The position numbers and the translations under genes were made by a program. The notes under the pieces are model-generated. The model had not been told where the DNA came from, ran no database searches, and saw only the letters and a list, made by a program, of their open reading frames with translations. This document shows, in pieces, positions 1-9,295 of a stretch of 64,000 nucleotides of DNA; the first letter of the stretch is position 1, and each line of letters opens with the position of its first letter. This DNA is from Geminicoccaceae bacterium (GTDB taxonomy: Bacteria > Pseudomonadota > Alphaproteobacteria > Geminicoccales > Geminicoccaceae): the NCBI GenBank assembly GCA_028285265.1, contig JANQPX010000033.1, forward strand, positions 176,809 to 240,808, written 5' to 3'.

Positions 1-657
1 GCTCCATCCGAGATGATAGCCGTCATAGGCCTTGATCGTCATACTTGCACCGCGCTCCCAGCTATCCAGCATGAAGGCACCGGCACCGACGGACGTATTG
101 GCCACAAAGTCCTGAGCCCAGGGATCACCGTCGCTGGCGTTCTCCATGGCAAGATCCGAGTTCACGACAAACAGAATTGGCGTCGTCGTCAAAAACGGTG
201 CGTAGGTCGTTTCCAGTTGAAACTGAACGGTTCGGGCGTCGACCTCCGTGACGGAGCCTTCTGAAAGTACCCCTTCGAATAGGTAGGCCGGCCCCTCATT
301 GATCGCCAGCAGGCGGTTCACCGACCAGACCACGTCCTTCGCCTCAAGCGGCGAACCATCCTGGAAGGTCACGCCTTCCTTCAGGGTAAATGTCCAGGTC
401 AGCCCGTCTTCGGACGCCGTCCAGCTTTCGGCGAGCAGTGGTTGGATCGCCCCGCTGCCATCGAGAGTCGTCAGGGCCTCATAGAGATTCACGCCCGCCA
501 TGTATTCGGTATAGTCGTTGATCTTTGCGGGATCGATCGTACCGAAAATCTGAACCGCATTGACGGTAATCGCATTGTTCGCCCAAGCCGCACTCGTACC
601 CAACAAGAGGGCGCTCGATGCGACAGCGCCGAAGGCCATTGTCCTTAAGTGTTTCAT
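1..657 (-). CDS. ABC transporter substrate-binding protein, family 5 (partial)
   Basis: Periplasmic binding protein of the peptide/nickel (SBP_bac_5) type. It would deliver substrate to the Dpp-like permeases of the same operon. The gene is read leftward and its C-terminal part lies outside the window, leaving about 219 residues. The start at 657 has a GGAGG ribosome site about 7 bases upstream. A signal peptide covers about the first 26 residues and ends in SAAWA. After it come family features: an early YEALTTL segment, LAESWTASEDGLTWTFTLKEGVTF, shown here only as the typical 'slow-W-T-F-L-G-V-F' pattern, and DVVWSVNRL. It is the last gene of the run that starts at 8000. The ligand cannot be read from the sequence; the hydantoinase-like neighbours suggest a cyclic amide or a small peptide (inference). 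Confidence 0.9.
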   Translation of the reverse strand, partial: MKHLRTMAFGAVASSALLLGTSAAWANNAITVNAVQIFGTIDPAKINDYTEYMAGVNLYEALTTLDGSGAIQPLLAESWTASEDGLTWTFTLKEGVTFQDGSPLEAKDVVWSVNRLLAINEGPAYLFEGVLSEGSVTEVDARTVQFQLETTYAPFLTTTPILFVVNSDLAMENASDGDPWAQDFVANTSVGAGAFMLDSWERGASMTIKAYDGYHLGWS

Positions 658-676
658 GGGTCGTACCTCCACTCCG

Positions 677-1774
677 TTAGGGATTTGTTGTTAGTGTTTC
701 AATCGGTTGATAGCTGTGCTCGTAACCAAAATATTGGGGGCCGACGAGTTCGAGCCCATGCTCTGAGCGCCATTTGGGATCGCAAGGCAAGCCAAAGACG
801 ATCACCCGATAGCCATAGGCCATCTGCTCGGTGGTGATCGGCTGCCCCGTATCAAGATCCAACAAACAAATCAGATCGGGGGTCATGGCCAGTGGCCGGC
901 CATCCGATGTCTCTGCAATCAGGAACTCATTTTGGAATTTCAGGGTGAGGGTCTGGTCAACATCGTCGTTGAGCCCCTCGATTTTGGCCTGACCGCGAGC
1001 AAAGCCACCTTCGGTCCGACGCTCGACGTCGGTGACACGCCCCTCGAACAACCGGATGCCGTCCAAATCCGCAGCGAGGCGGTCAGCGGGATTGCGGTTG
1101 GCGGCCTGCTCGCTCCGGATGACCCGACCGATCGTGGCAATGAGCGACAGCGAATCGCGTAACATCGCGCGCTTAGCTTCAGCACCGGTCATGGGATAGA
1201 GGGCGATCATCCCGGCTCCGCCCATTTCCACGGTAATCACGCGAGCAAACTTTTCGGTGGAGAGATTGTCCACCGTATTTAGGACCAGCGCATTCCCCTT
1301 CTCGTCCGACATGACCATCGGACAAGCATGGACGTCATACATCGTCATCGAAACCATTTGCAGCTCGGGGAAAGCACGCCCCATGCCATCCCCGTCAACA
1401 ATCGGCAGGCCGGCAGCAGCCGCAACGGCAATGGGAATCGTCGAATTCAACCCGCCTGCCTCAATGCAGAAGATCGCCGATGCCTTTCGGCCCAAAAACG
1501 CCTCAAGTGCTCGAAGGGCAGCAATGGCCTCATCACCACGCGGAAGCTTCTCAAGCATGACCGTCGGAGCACCCATCATGGCCACGGGGACGATCAGGCT
1601 ATCGTCATCGATCTGGTCGGCGGCCAGGACATCGACGGGTCGGTTTGCCGTGATTGCCTGCTCGGCCATCAGACGACCAATATAAGGATCTCCGCCACCA
1701 CCTGTTCCGAGAAACGCGCCGCCAAGAGCAATGTCGATCATATCCTTTCGGGCGATTTGCGTGATCCTATCCAT
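677..1774 (-). CDS. DUF917 family protein (second of a tandem pair)
   Basis: 365-residue DUF917 protein. The family is typically found beside hydantoinase/oxoprolinase genes, and one member is described as an S-methyl-thiohydantoin desulfurase. The N-terminal glycine-rich GTGGGGDPYIGRL segment and the central VDGDGMGRAFPELQM motif are both present, and the length is normal for the family. I start at ATG 1774, whose A is shared with the stop of the upstream paralogue (TGATG); a TTG codon directly before it is in frame but unnecessary. It is paralogous to the gene at 1774-2865 but clearly diverged, so the two may form a hetero-oligomer or act on two related substrates (inference). Confidence 0.88.
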   Translation of the reverse strand: MDRITQIARKDMIDIALGGAFLGTGGGGDPYIGRLMAEQAITANRPVDVLAADQIDDDSLIVPVAMMGAPTVMLEKLPRGDEAIAALRALEAFLGRKASAIFCIEAGGLNSTIPIAVAAAAGLPIVDGDGMGRAFPELQMVSMTMYDVHACPMVMSDEKGNALVLNTVDNLSTEKFARVITVEMGGAGMIALYPMTGAEAKRAMLRDSLSLIATIGRVIRSEQAANRNPADRLAADLDGIRLFEGRVTDVERRTEGGFARGQAKIEGLNDDVDQTLTLKFQNEFLIAETSDGRPLAMTPDLICLLDLDTGQPITTEQMAYGYRVIVFGLPCDPKWRSEHGLELVGPQYFGYEHSYQPIETLTTNP

Positions 1775-2865
1775 CAAGCATCCCCCATGGGCTTGTACAT
1801 GATGTCATCGTAGCCGAAGGCCGCCGGTCCCACGACGTTGAGCGCCGCCGGCGTTTTCATCAACGCATGAGCCGGCAAGCCGAGAACAGCGATGCGCTGA
1901 CCGTAGCGAAGCATCTCGGTGGTGATCGGCAAACCCGTATCGCTGTCCAACACGACGATCAAATCCGGTACGCAGACCTCGACGACATCGTTTCGGCGGA
2001 AAATCAAAAACTCATTCTGTAAATCAATCCGCCCCCTGTCCCCAGCAAACGCGCCGAAACCCTCCAACGACAGGTGGCCGATCGCAAAGCCCCCTTTAAG
2101 ATGCCGCTCTAGGTCGACGATCTTCGCTGTCATCAAGAGACAGCCTTTTTCATGCGCAATGATCGTCTGGATCGGATCGGCGTTGGTCTCATGCGCCTCT
2201 AAGACCGCGCGGCCGAGATTGAGCGCCTGCGTGATGGTATTCGGTATCGCAGCACGCTTGACGAAGTCACCGCGCATGGGCTGGGTAGCGAGACCGGCCG
2301 CAGCCCCCATCGCGACGACGACGGAACGGGCAATCCGCTCCAGCCACAGATCATCGGGCGTATCACGGATGACCACAATCGACCCTTTCTCATCAGCCAT
2401 GGCGCCTGGCGCTTCGCGATGTCCATAGATCGACCAGGTGCACATCTGCATCTCGGGAAAGGCGCGCCCCATGCCGTCACCGTCAACGACGGGTAGCCCC
2501 GCTTGGGCGGCAGTCAGCATCGGCTCCATGGAATTAGCGCCACCGATCTCGACTGAAATCAGCGCATCGACGGTGACATCAAGTTCCTTCTCAATAGCCC
2601 GCAAGGCCCGGAGGCATTCCTCGCCTTCTTCGATCTTTTCCACCCCAACAACGGGTGCGCCTATGCCCCCGAGGGAGACGACCAGCGCATCGTCTGGAAG
2701 CTCATCCAGCGGGATAACGGGAATGCGTCGTCCCTTCTTCAATTCCTCGCGGCAGCGCAGCTTGCCGATATAGGGATTGCCACCGCCACCCGTGCCCAGG
2801 ATGGCGGCACCGATCTCAATCGCATCGAGATCGGCATCCGTGACTTCTCGAAGCACTTCAACCAT
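1774..2865 (-). CDS. DUF917 family protein (first of a tandem pair)
   Basis: 363-residue DUF917 protein. It has GTGGGGNPYIGKL near residue 25 and VDGDGMGRAFPEMQM in the middle, the two hallmarks shared with its downstream paralogue. The ATG overlaps the end of the HyuA-like gene by 8 bases and the stop overlaps the next DUF917 start, so all three are translationally coupled. Known family context is the hydrolysis or desulfurisation of hydantoin-like rings with a HyuA-type partner. The exact reaction here is unknown. It has no signal peptide or membrane segment, so it is predicted to be cytoplasmic. Confidence 0.88.
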   Translation of the reverse strand: MVEVLREVTDADLDAIEIGAAILGTGGGGNPYIGKLRCREELKKGRRIPVIPLDELPDDALVVSLGGIGAPVVGVEKIEEGEECLRALRAIEKELDVTVDALISVEIGGANSMEPMLTAAQAGLPVVDGDGMGRAFPEMQMCTWSIYGHREAPGAMADEKGSIVVIRDTPDDLWLERIARSVVVAMGAAAGLATQPMRGDFVKRAAIPNTITQALNLGRAVLEAHETNADPIQTIIAHEKGCLLMTAKIVDLERHLKGGFAIGHLSLEGFGAFAGDRGRIDLQNEFLIFRRNDVVEVCVPDLIVVLDSDTGLPITTEMLRYGQRIAVLGLPAHALMKTPAALNVVGPAAFGYDDIMYKPMGDA

Positions 2866-4402
2866 CCATGTCGCCTACAACTTTGAGGCGGATACGGGTG
2901 GCATTGCCAGGCAGGTAGGCCAGCGGCACATCTTCCTGATCCAGAAGCTCGATACTGTCGGGATGAGCCCCTGCAGCTATGGCTTTGTCGGTTGCCTCCT
3001 TGCGTGCTTCTGCCAGCGCCTCGTCGCGGGTCTTGGCTTCGAGTGAGAAAATTCTATCCACCTCGCCTGAGACTTGACCAATCGCCGCCCCTACGGCGTT
3101 GGCAACGGAGAAATGCTCCGGCCGAATCACCGGCAAGTCCCCGACATTTTCCGGCACAAGGATCGAGCCGCCACCAACGGCAAGAACAGGAATGGGGTCA
3201 GGCGACACACGCATCCGTTCTACGGCGTTGAACAGCATGTCATCGGTGCGGTCCTTAATGGCAGCAAGATGATCCCGATCCACATCAACAAGGGCTGAAG
3301 CATTGCCGAAGTCCGCGAGGCCAAGGCCAACCGCGACGTCGGATAGGGTCAGAGCTTCGCCACCAAAGATCCGTGCCTCTTGGGTCAATCGATAACCAAC
3401 CGATTGCGGACCAACCGTCAGATCGTCGCCTGATCCACGGACAATCGTGCCGCCGCCGAGCCCAATGGCAAAAACGTCGGGCATTCGAAAATTGGTGCGC
3501 ACACCGCCAACGTCCACCGTCGTGCTGGCAGGCCTAGGAAATCCTTTGACCAAGGCACCAACGTCTGTGGTGGTGCCACCCACGTCGACAACGATGGCAT
3601 CGGATCTGCCCGATAAGAAGGCCGCACCCCGCATGGAATTGGTCGGGCCGGAGGCAAAGGTGAGTACCGGGTAGGACTGCACAAAATCCCGGTTCATCAA
3701 CGTCCCATCATTCTGGGTAATATAATAGGTGCAGGCTAAGCCGACCTTGGCCAAAGCCCGTCCGTAAGCGTCGACAGTGCGCTCGGATAAGGCACGCAGC
3801 GACGCATTCATGATCGCCGCATTTTCCCGCTCCAGAATCCCAAGGCGCCCGATCTCGCTGGACAACGTAAAGTCGGCGTCGGGAAGACGCTCGCGCATGC
3901 GCGCCATGGCTGCGCGTTCCATATGATCGTTGACCGGTGAGAAGACCGACGTGATCGCGACCGTATCGATACCCGCAGCACCAATTTCGGCGGCAATGCC
4001 GTCTAGTTCGTCCAGGTCGAGCCCGGAAATCTCGCGACCGTCGAATTCGTTGCCCCCCTTAGCCATCCAGAACCGGCCACCCACAGCGTCTCGGATGTCA
4101 TCAGGCCAGTCGACCATCGGCGGCAAGCATTGCGCAGCGGGCAGACAAAGGCGAACGGCAGCTGTGCGTGCCAGATGCCGCCGCTCCACGACCGCATTCG
4201 TGAAGTGGGTGGTGCCGATCATCACCGCGGCAACCGCTGCCTTGTCGATGGCAGCATCCGTGATGGCACGGTCGACAGCATCGACAACGCCCCCCATCAC
4301 ATCCTCCGTCGTCGGTGACTTCGTGCCAGAGAGGATGCGATCGCCTTGCATCACCACTGCGTCGGTATTTGTGCCGCCAACATCGACGCCAATTCGAAAC
4401 AT
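2858..4402 (-). CDS. HyuA-like hydantoinase/oxoprolinase ATPase, short form
   Basis: 514-residue protein of the hydantoinase A / 5-oxoprolinase family with an actin-like ATPase fold. It begins with the phosphate-binding signature GVDVGGTNTDAV, and a second one, IVVDVGGTTTDVGAL, follows near residue 270. It is much shorter than the roughly 690-residue HyuA at 11113-13191 and lacks that protein's long C-terminal region. Short forms usually pair with DUF917 proteins, which are the next two genes here. The proposed role is ATP-dependent activation of a ring amide (family knowledge plus context). It sits three bases after the ABC ATPase gene, in the same transcription unit. Confidence 0.88.
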   Translation of the reverse strand: MFRIGVDVGGTNTDAVVMQGDRILSGTKSPTTEDVMGGVVDAVDRAITDAAIDKAAVAAVMIGTTHFTNAVVERRHLARTAAVRLCLPAAQCLPPMVDWPDDIRDAVGGRFWMAKGGNEFDGREISGLDLDELDGIAAEIGAAGIDTVAITSVFSPVNDHMERAAMARMRERLPDADFTLSSEIGRLGILERENAAIMNASLRALSERTVDAYGRALAKVGLACTYYITQNDGTLMNRDFVQSYPVLTFASGPTNSMRGAAFLSGRSDAIVVDVGGTTTDVGALVKGFPRPASTTVDVGGVRTNFRMPDVFAIGLGGGTIVRGSGDDLTVGPQSVGYRLTQEARIFGGEALTLSDVAVGLGLADFGNASALVDVDRDHLAAIKDRTDDMLFNAVERMRVSPDPIPVLAVGGGSILVPENVGDLPVIRPEHFSVANAVGAAIGQVSGEVDRIFSLEAKTRDEALAEARKEATDKAIAAGAHPDSIELLDQEDVPLAYLPGNATRIRLKVVGDMDG

Positions 4403-4405
4403 GAC

Positions 4406-6103
4406 CTATCCCCCCAAAGCGGTTGAGGTTGCCAACACTCGCTCCCGCTCGTCTTTGCTTACTTTCGGTTTCAGCGCCTCTTCCTTGGATGAAATGACAG
4501 GGATCGCCGCAAGAAGAGCGCGCGTATAAGGATGGCTCGGCGCGTCGAAAATTTCGGCAACGTGCCCCTCCTCAACGACCCGACCGCGCAGCATGATCGC
4601 AACGCGGTTACAAAAATTTCGCATTAAGCTGAGGTCGTGGCTTATGAAGACATATGTCAGATCGAACTCACGGCGCAGCCGGTGAAGAAGATCGATGACC
4701 GTGGACTGCACCAGCACATCGAGCGCCGACGTCGGCTCGTCCAACACCAAAATCTGAGGACTGACCGACAAGGCGCGGGCAATGGCAACACGCTGCTTTT
4801 GACCACCTGACAGCTCATGGGGATACATGCTGGCATAGCTGGTCGGCAAATCCACCAATGTCAAAAGCTCATCGATGCGCGCGTTGATCGCGCTGCGATC
4901 ATGCCCGGTGAACTTCAGAGGGACAGCGAGTTGGTCGGCCACAGTCCGTCTCGGGTTCAGCGACGAACCGGGGTTCTGATAGACGATCTGAATCGACTTA
5001 CGAAAGTCCTGGCTGCCAGCGAAGTCGGCAACGGGGCGACCGCCAATGGCAATCGTCCCGTCATTTGGTGACGTCAGTCCTAGAACCATCTTCGCGAGCG
5101 TCGTCTTCCCGGATCCGCTCTCACCCGCCACTCCGAAGATATCACCCTGATTGATCGTCAACGATACGTCATCCACAGCCCGTACGCTCGCGGTCACGCG
5201 GCCGAACCAACCGCTTCGCAACGCGAACGTCTTGCTGACATGATTGATGTCGATCATCGGGTTCGGCCCGTCATAGGCCAACGTCTTGACGTGATCACCA
5301 TAAAGGGGCGGCACGGCGGCCATAAGCTTCTTGGTATAGGGGTGCTTTGGCGTATCGAAGATGGCATCACGCGTGCCTGATTCCACGATATGTCCGCGCT
5401 CCATCACATAGACCCGATCGGCCATTTCGCGGACCACGCCGAGATTGTGGGTGATCAAGAGCAGCGACAGGCCTTCCTCGGCAACCAGCATATTCAGAAG
5501 AGCCAGAATCTCGTCCTGAGTCGTAACGTCGAGCGCTGTGCCGGGTTCGTCCGCAATCAAAAGCCGCGGATTGTTTAAGAGCGCCATACCGATCAGGACG
5601 CGCTGGCGCATGCCACCTGAGAGCATCATCGGGAAGCTGTCGAGAACGCGGGGCCCCTCCTCCAACCGCACCTTCTCGAGAGTCTCGAGCATATGTCCTT
5701 CGCGTTCCGCTTTCGATCGCGACCGCCCGAGTCGACGATCGGCGTAACGTAAGATGTCATCCATCTGGCGGCGGATGGTCAGGACCGGATTGAAGGACAG
5801 CATCGGATCCTGAAGGACGATGGATATCCCTGTCCCCTTAAGCCGGTTACGCTCGATCAGGTCGAGATCGAGCAACGATTGTCCTCCGTAGTGGATACTG
5901 CCTTTTTCAATCACGCCTGGCGGCATCGGCAGCGTACCGATAATTGCCCGCATGGTGACCGTCTTGCCCGATCCGGATTGTCCAATGAGCGAAACCCGCT
6001 CACCCTCGTCGACATGCATCGATACATCATGCAAGACTCGACGATGCTGCCCGTAAGCTTTGAAACCGATGCAAAGATCGCGAATGTCTAACAGCGCGCT
6101 CAT
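4406..6103 (-). CDS. Fused dipeptide/oligopeptide ABC transporter ATPase (DppD-DppF type)
   Basis: 565-residue protein with two complete ABC ATPase domains in one chain. The first has Walker A GQSGSGKT (about residue 41), signature LSGGMRQR and Walker B LLIADEP. The second has Walker A GESGSGKT (about residue 310), signature LSGGQKQR and Walker B ILVLDEP. Each is followed by the oligopeptide-transporter C-terminal extension (HPYTKKLM and HPYTRALL). It powers the permeases at 6100-6981 and 6978-8000. The start overlaps the DppC stop (ATGA), indicating coupled translation. One fused ATPase replacing DppD and DppF is a common architecture. Confidence 0.95.
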   Translation of the reverse strand: MSALLDIRDLCIGFKAYGQHRRVLHDVSMHVDEGERVSLIGQSGSGKTVTMRAIIGTLPMPPGVIEKGSIHYGGQSLLDLDLIERNRLKGTGISIVLQDPMLSFNPVLTIRRQMDDILRYADRRLGRSRSKAEREGHMLETLEKVRLEEGPRVLDSFPMMLSGGMRQRVLIGMALLNNPRLLIADEPGTALDVTTQDEILALLNMLVAEEGLSLLLITHNLGVVREMADRVYVMERGHIVESGTRDAIFDTPKHPYTKKLMAAVPPLYGDHVKTLAYDGPNPMIDINHVSKTFALRSGWFGRVTASVRAVDDVSLTINQGDIFGVAGESGSGKTTLAKMVLGLTSPNDGTIAIGGRPVADFAGSQDFRKSIQIVYQNPGSSLNPRRTVADQLAVPLKFTGHDRSAINARIDELLTLVDLPTSYASMYPHELSGGQKQRVAIARALSVSPQILVLDEPTSALDVLVQSTVIDLLHRLRREFDLTYVFISHDLSLMRNFCNRVAIMLRGRVVEEGHVAEIFDAPSHPYTRALLAAIPVISSKEEALKPKVSKDERERVLATSTALGG

Positions 6104-6981
6104 TGTTCGACATCCAGCATGTCGCGGAGACCGTCGCCAAGAAGGTTAAAGCCTAAGATGGCGTAGAGAATCGCAAAGCCCGGCATGACCGCCTGCCACC
6201 ACATTTCCGGCAGATACTCCGAACCCGTCGCAACCATGGTGCCAAGGTCGGGCGTCGGCGGCTGCACGCCAAGCCCAAGAAACGACAAGGCGGCACCAAA
6301 CAGGATCACGAAACCTGCATCGAGCGAGACCTTAACCGCGACAGCAGACACGCAATTGGGAAGAAGCTCACGAAAGAGGATATGTGTATGTGAGGCCCCT
6401 GCGACCCGGGCTGCCTCCACATAGTCCTCGTTCATCTGCGCTCGGACAATCCGGTAGATAAGACGGGTGTGCCAAGTCCACCAAAGAAGGGTGATGGCGA
6501 TCATGGCGTTGATCAGATTGGGCGATAAGACGGCGGTGATAGCCAATGCCATGGCCAAAGGAGGAAGTGCCAACATGACGTCAGTAAAGCGCATGATCAG
6601 CGTTTCGATCCAACCGCCGAAGTAACCTGCGATCAAACCAAGCACGACGCCAAAGGGGACGGCGATCCCCAGGACACCAACGACGAGGCCGAGCGACACA
6701 CGGTAACCGTAGATGACCCGGCTAAAGACATCACGTCCGACATTATCCGTGCCCATGGGATGGTCCAGGCTCGGCGGCGCATGACGGTTGCGAAAGTCGA
6801 CAAAGGCCCCTGCACTCTCGGGCGACGGAGCAATCCAGGGCGCAAAGATCGCCATGAGAACGACGCTGAGCACGATGAACGCACCAAGCAGCGCCAACGG
6901 ATTGTAGCGAAAACGGAAAAACGCCATCTGACGTGCACTGAGATTACGGACGGGCGCATCAGGATCGACGACGATGCTCAT
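6100..6981 (-). CDS. dppC: Dipeptide/oligopeptide ABC transporter permease (DppC-like)
   Basis: 293-residue inner-membrane permease. A cytoplasmic N-terminus with the usual RYNPLALLGA first segment is followed by about six membrane helices. The BPD_transp_1 EAA-type loop reads EAARVAGASHTHILFRELLPN. The motif MGTDNVGRDVFSRVIYG is typical of DppC/OppC. The start overlaps the DppB stop (TGCATGAGC) and has AGGAGG upstream. It forms the channel with the DppB-like protein. Confidence 0.95.
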   Translation of the reverse strand: MSIVVDPDAPVRNLSARQMAFFRFRYNPLALLGAFIVLSVVLMAIFAPWIAPSPESAGAFVDFRNRHAPPSLDHPMGTDNVGRDVFSRVIYGYRVSLGLVVGVLGIAVPFGVVLGLIAGYFGGWIETLIMRFTDVMLALPPLAMALAITAVLSPNLINAMIAITLLWWTWHTRLIYRIVRAQMNEDYVEAARVAGASHTHILFRELLPNCVSAVAVKVSLDAGFVILFGAALSFLGLGVQPPTPDLGTMVATGSEYLPEMWWQAVMPGFAILYAILGFNLLGDGLRDMLDVEQ

Positions 6982-8000
6982 GCATCCCTCCTGGCACGCA
7001 GGCGATGACGCGGATCGAGAACGCCGAGCAGCATGTCGATGGTCAGATTGGCGACAACGAAAAACACACCCGAGACCAAAACGACGCCAATCACCGCGTT
7101 GAGGTCCTTTTGCAAAATTGTGCGTACACCATAACTGGCGATGCCAGGCCAGGAGAAGACGAACTCGACGATGAAGGCATTGCCAATCAACGATGCGAAC
7201 TCAAGCCCAAGAATCGTCAGCGGTGCCACTGATGCAACGCGCAGCATATAGCGAAAGGTTACGACACGCTCGGGTATGCCATAGGCCCGCGATGCCTCCA
7301 CGAAATCGCGGGAGGCGACTTCGATCATCGCAGTCCGTGTAATGCGCATGACCTGACCGATTCCTGCGGCTGCCAAAGCGATGGATGGCAAGAAGAGATG
7401 CCTAATCGCATCCAAGACCACATCGAATCGTCCAGCTAGCGCACCATCAATCAACAAAAGGCCGGTGATGTCCGCCTGGAAATTCAACCCACCGTCAAGC
7501 CGCCCCGTTACCGGGAAGAAGCCGAAATAATGCGCAGCCGTTAACTGCAGCAAGATGGCCAAGACAAAACCAGGCGTCACCACCCCGATTAGGGAAATGA
7601 CGCGCAGTCCGTTGTCGATCCAAGTGTTGCGATAGACAGCAGCCATGACGCCAAGCGGTATGGAGACGGCGATCTGCAGAATGATGGTGAACAGAACCAG
7701 CTCAAACGTTGCTGGGAGAGCGGCAAGGATGTCATCCATGACCGGGCGCGATGTCAGAAGCGACTTACCCAGATCACCTTGGACCAAACCCGAAAGATAC
7801 GTCCAAAGTTGTACAAGAAAGGGATCATCCAGGCCCATCTCCGCGCGCAGCTCTTGCACCTGCTCCGCCGTGGCCAATGGGCCAAGGGCTATTCGTGCCG
7901 GATCGCCGGGCACCACCCTGGCAATCACGAAGATCAAAATAGCCAACCCCAGCAGAACCAAGAACAACGTCATTGCGCGTCGAAAGAGATATGCCGGCAT
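6978..8000 (-). CDS. dppB: Dipeptide/oligopeptide ABC transporter permease (DppB-like)
   Basis: 340-residue inner-membrane permease and first gene of the leftward operon. The N-terminus, with a first helix followed by RVVPGDPARIALG, is characteristic of DppB. The EAA loop reads EASRAYGIPERVVTFRYMLR. The start at 8000 is preceded by a purine-rich AAGGGGGCG ribosome site. All downstream genes to the window edge lie within a few bases of, or overlap, their neighbour, so I infer one transcript from a promoter in 8001-8312. Confidence 0.95.
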   Translation of the reverse strand: MPAYLFRRAMTLFLVLLGLAILIFVIARVVPGDPARIALGPLATAEQVQELRAEMGLDDPFLVQLWTYLSGLVQGDLGKSLLTSRPVMDDILAALPATFELVLFTIILQIAVSIPLGVMAAVYRNTWIDNGLRVISLIGVVTPGFVLAILLQLTAAHYFGFFPVTGRLDGGLNFQADITGLLLIDGALAGRFDVVLDAIRHLFLPSIALAAAGIGQVMRITRTAMIEVASRDFVEASRAYGIPERVVTFRYMLRVASVAPLTILGLEFASLIGNAFIVEFVFSWPGIASYGVRTILQKDLNAVIGVVLVSGVFFVVANLTIDMLLGVLDPRHRLRARRDA

Positions 8001-8312
8001 TCAGACGCCCCCTTACCGGCAAGCTTGGCAGAGAATTGCAGCTGGCGTAACGGAAACTTGGTTCAATTGACGAGAAAAATACACTTTGGCGGCTGATGCC
8101 TAAAGATCACCCATGGATGCTCAAAGATCGTACAAAGAATCGCGAGATCAGCGACTTGGGTTGATCCGGCCTCCTTCAGGGATCAAGAATTCTCGTGCTC
8201 AGGCTGGCGCGCCCTGCCCGCTTCGCCGCGCATACCTGCCTTAAGTCCGTCCACAAATGATAGTCGAAAACCGTCGCCGATGGTGGCGGAGGCCGCTGAC
8301 ATGGTCGGCGTT
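8001..8312. other. Intergenic region upstream of the dpp-hydantoinase operon
   Basis: Gap of about 312 bases between the stop of the quinone-oxidoreductase-like gene and the dppB start. I see no convincing gene in it and no clear terminator hairpin. It should contain the promoter of the leftward dpp operon, but I cannot point to unambiguous -35/-10 elements. Confidence 0.4.
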
Positions 8313-9293
8313 TTATGTGATCGAGAGAAGCAGTTTCCCGGCAACCTGGCGCGATGCCAGGCGATCAAACATCGCGTTGGCATCGTTCATCGAAAAGACC
8401 CCTTCTATTGGTGCCTTAATCGTCCCATCACGGAGATGGTTGAGCATCGCTTCGGCGCCCTTGTTCCATGCATCCGACTGGCAGTCGATATGGCCGACAT
8501 GAAGGCGGGTAAACGTGAGCGAACCTCGGACCAAACGTTCCCAAAGATTGGCATAGGGCTTGCCCTCTGCCTCGCCGTAGCTGACCACATGGCCGAGTGG
8601 ACGAATCAAGGCGAAGCTCCGATCGAGGATACTGGCGCCGGTGGAATCGACAATCTTGTCAACGGGTTTGCCCGCCGTGAACGCGAGTACCGCATCTTCG
8701 AAACTCTGCTCGGCGCGATTGATGACGTGATCGGCCCCGAACTCGAGCGCGCGTTTCTCCTTACCGGCCGTGCCAGCCGTACCGATGACCGTGGCACCAG
8801 CGAGCTTAGCGATCTGGGTCAGATAGAGGCCAACGCCGCCACCGATAGCGTGGATCAGAACAACGTCGCCCGCCTGGGTCGAACTCACGGTGTGAAGGAG
8901 ATGCCAAGCGGTAAGGCCTTGCACAAAGAAGGCAGCACCGGTCTCAAAGCTCACGTCGTCGGGCAGCGGCAGCAAACGCTCTGCTGGCACCGCGCAGTAT
9001 TCCGCGAAGGCACCGGCATTCTCGCTGAAGGCCGCGACTCGCATACCAATGGCGACATTCTCGACAGCAGACCCCACCTTGGCGACGGTACCGGCAAGCT
9101 CGATCCCAGCAATGAGCGGATAGCCTTTAGGATGCGGGTAGACACCGGCTCTCATCATGAGATCGGCAAAGTTCAAGCCGGCATGGGACACGTCCACAAT
9201 CACCTCGTCCGCCGCAGGCTCGGGCTCCGAGACGTCTCGTAGAAACATCGTTTCGCGGCTATCGTCTGGCTGCTCAAAGATGATCGCACGCAT
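8313..9293 (-). CDS. NADPH:quinone oxidoreductase-like zinc-type alcohol dehydrogenase superfamily protein
   Basis: Protein of about 326 residues of the medium-chain dehydrogenase/reductase superfamily, quinone oxidoreductase branch. The N-terminal GroES-like domain contains SHAGLNFADLMMRAGVYP. The Rossmann part has IHAIGGGVGLYLTQIAKLAGA for NAD(P)H binding. The Cys ligands of zinc-dependent alcohol dehydrogenases are missing, as expected for this branch. I start at ATG 9293, which has AGGGG upstream; a GTG at 9296 is the alternative. It overlaps or abuts the hyuB stop and so is the last gene of the hyuA-hyuB unit. The likely role is reduction of an enone or quinone intermediate (inference). 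Confidence 0.88.
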   Translation of the reverse strand: MRAIIFEQPDDSRETMFLRDVSEPEPAADEVIVDVSHAGLNFADLMMRAGVYPHPKGYPLIAGIELAGTVAKVGSAVENVAIGMRVAAFSENAGAFAEYCAVPAERLLPLPDDVSFETGAAFFVQGLTAWHLLHTVSSTQAGDVVLIHAIGGGVGLYLTQIAKLAGATVIGTAGTAGKEKRALEFGADHVINRAEQSFEDAVLAFTAGKPVDKIVDSTGASILDRSFALIRPLGHVVSYGEAEGKPYANLWERLVRGSLTFTRLHVGHIDCQSDAWNKGAEAMLNHLRDGTIKAPIEGVFSMNDANAMFDRLASRQVAGKLLLSIT

Positions 9294-9295
9294 CA

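Noticed and set aside
8280..9242. Long plus-strand open frame of 320 codons
   Set aside because: It is exactly antisense to the quinone-oxidoreductase-like gene, which has clear family motifs; the frame shows none.
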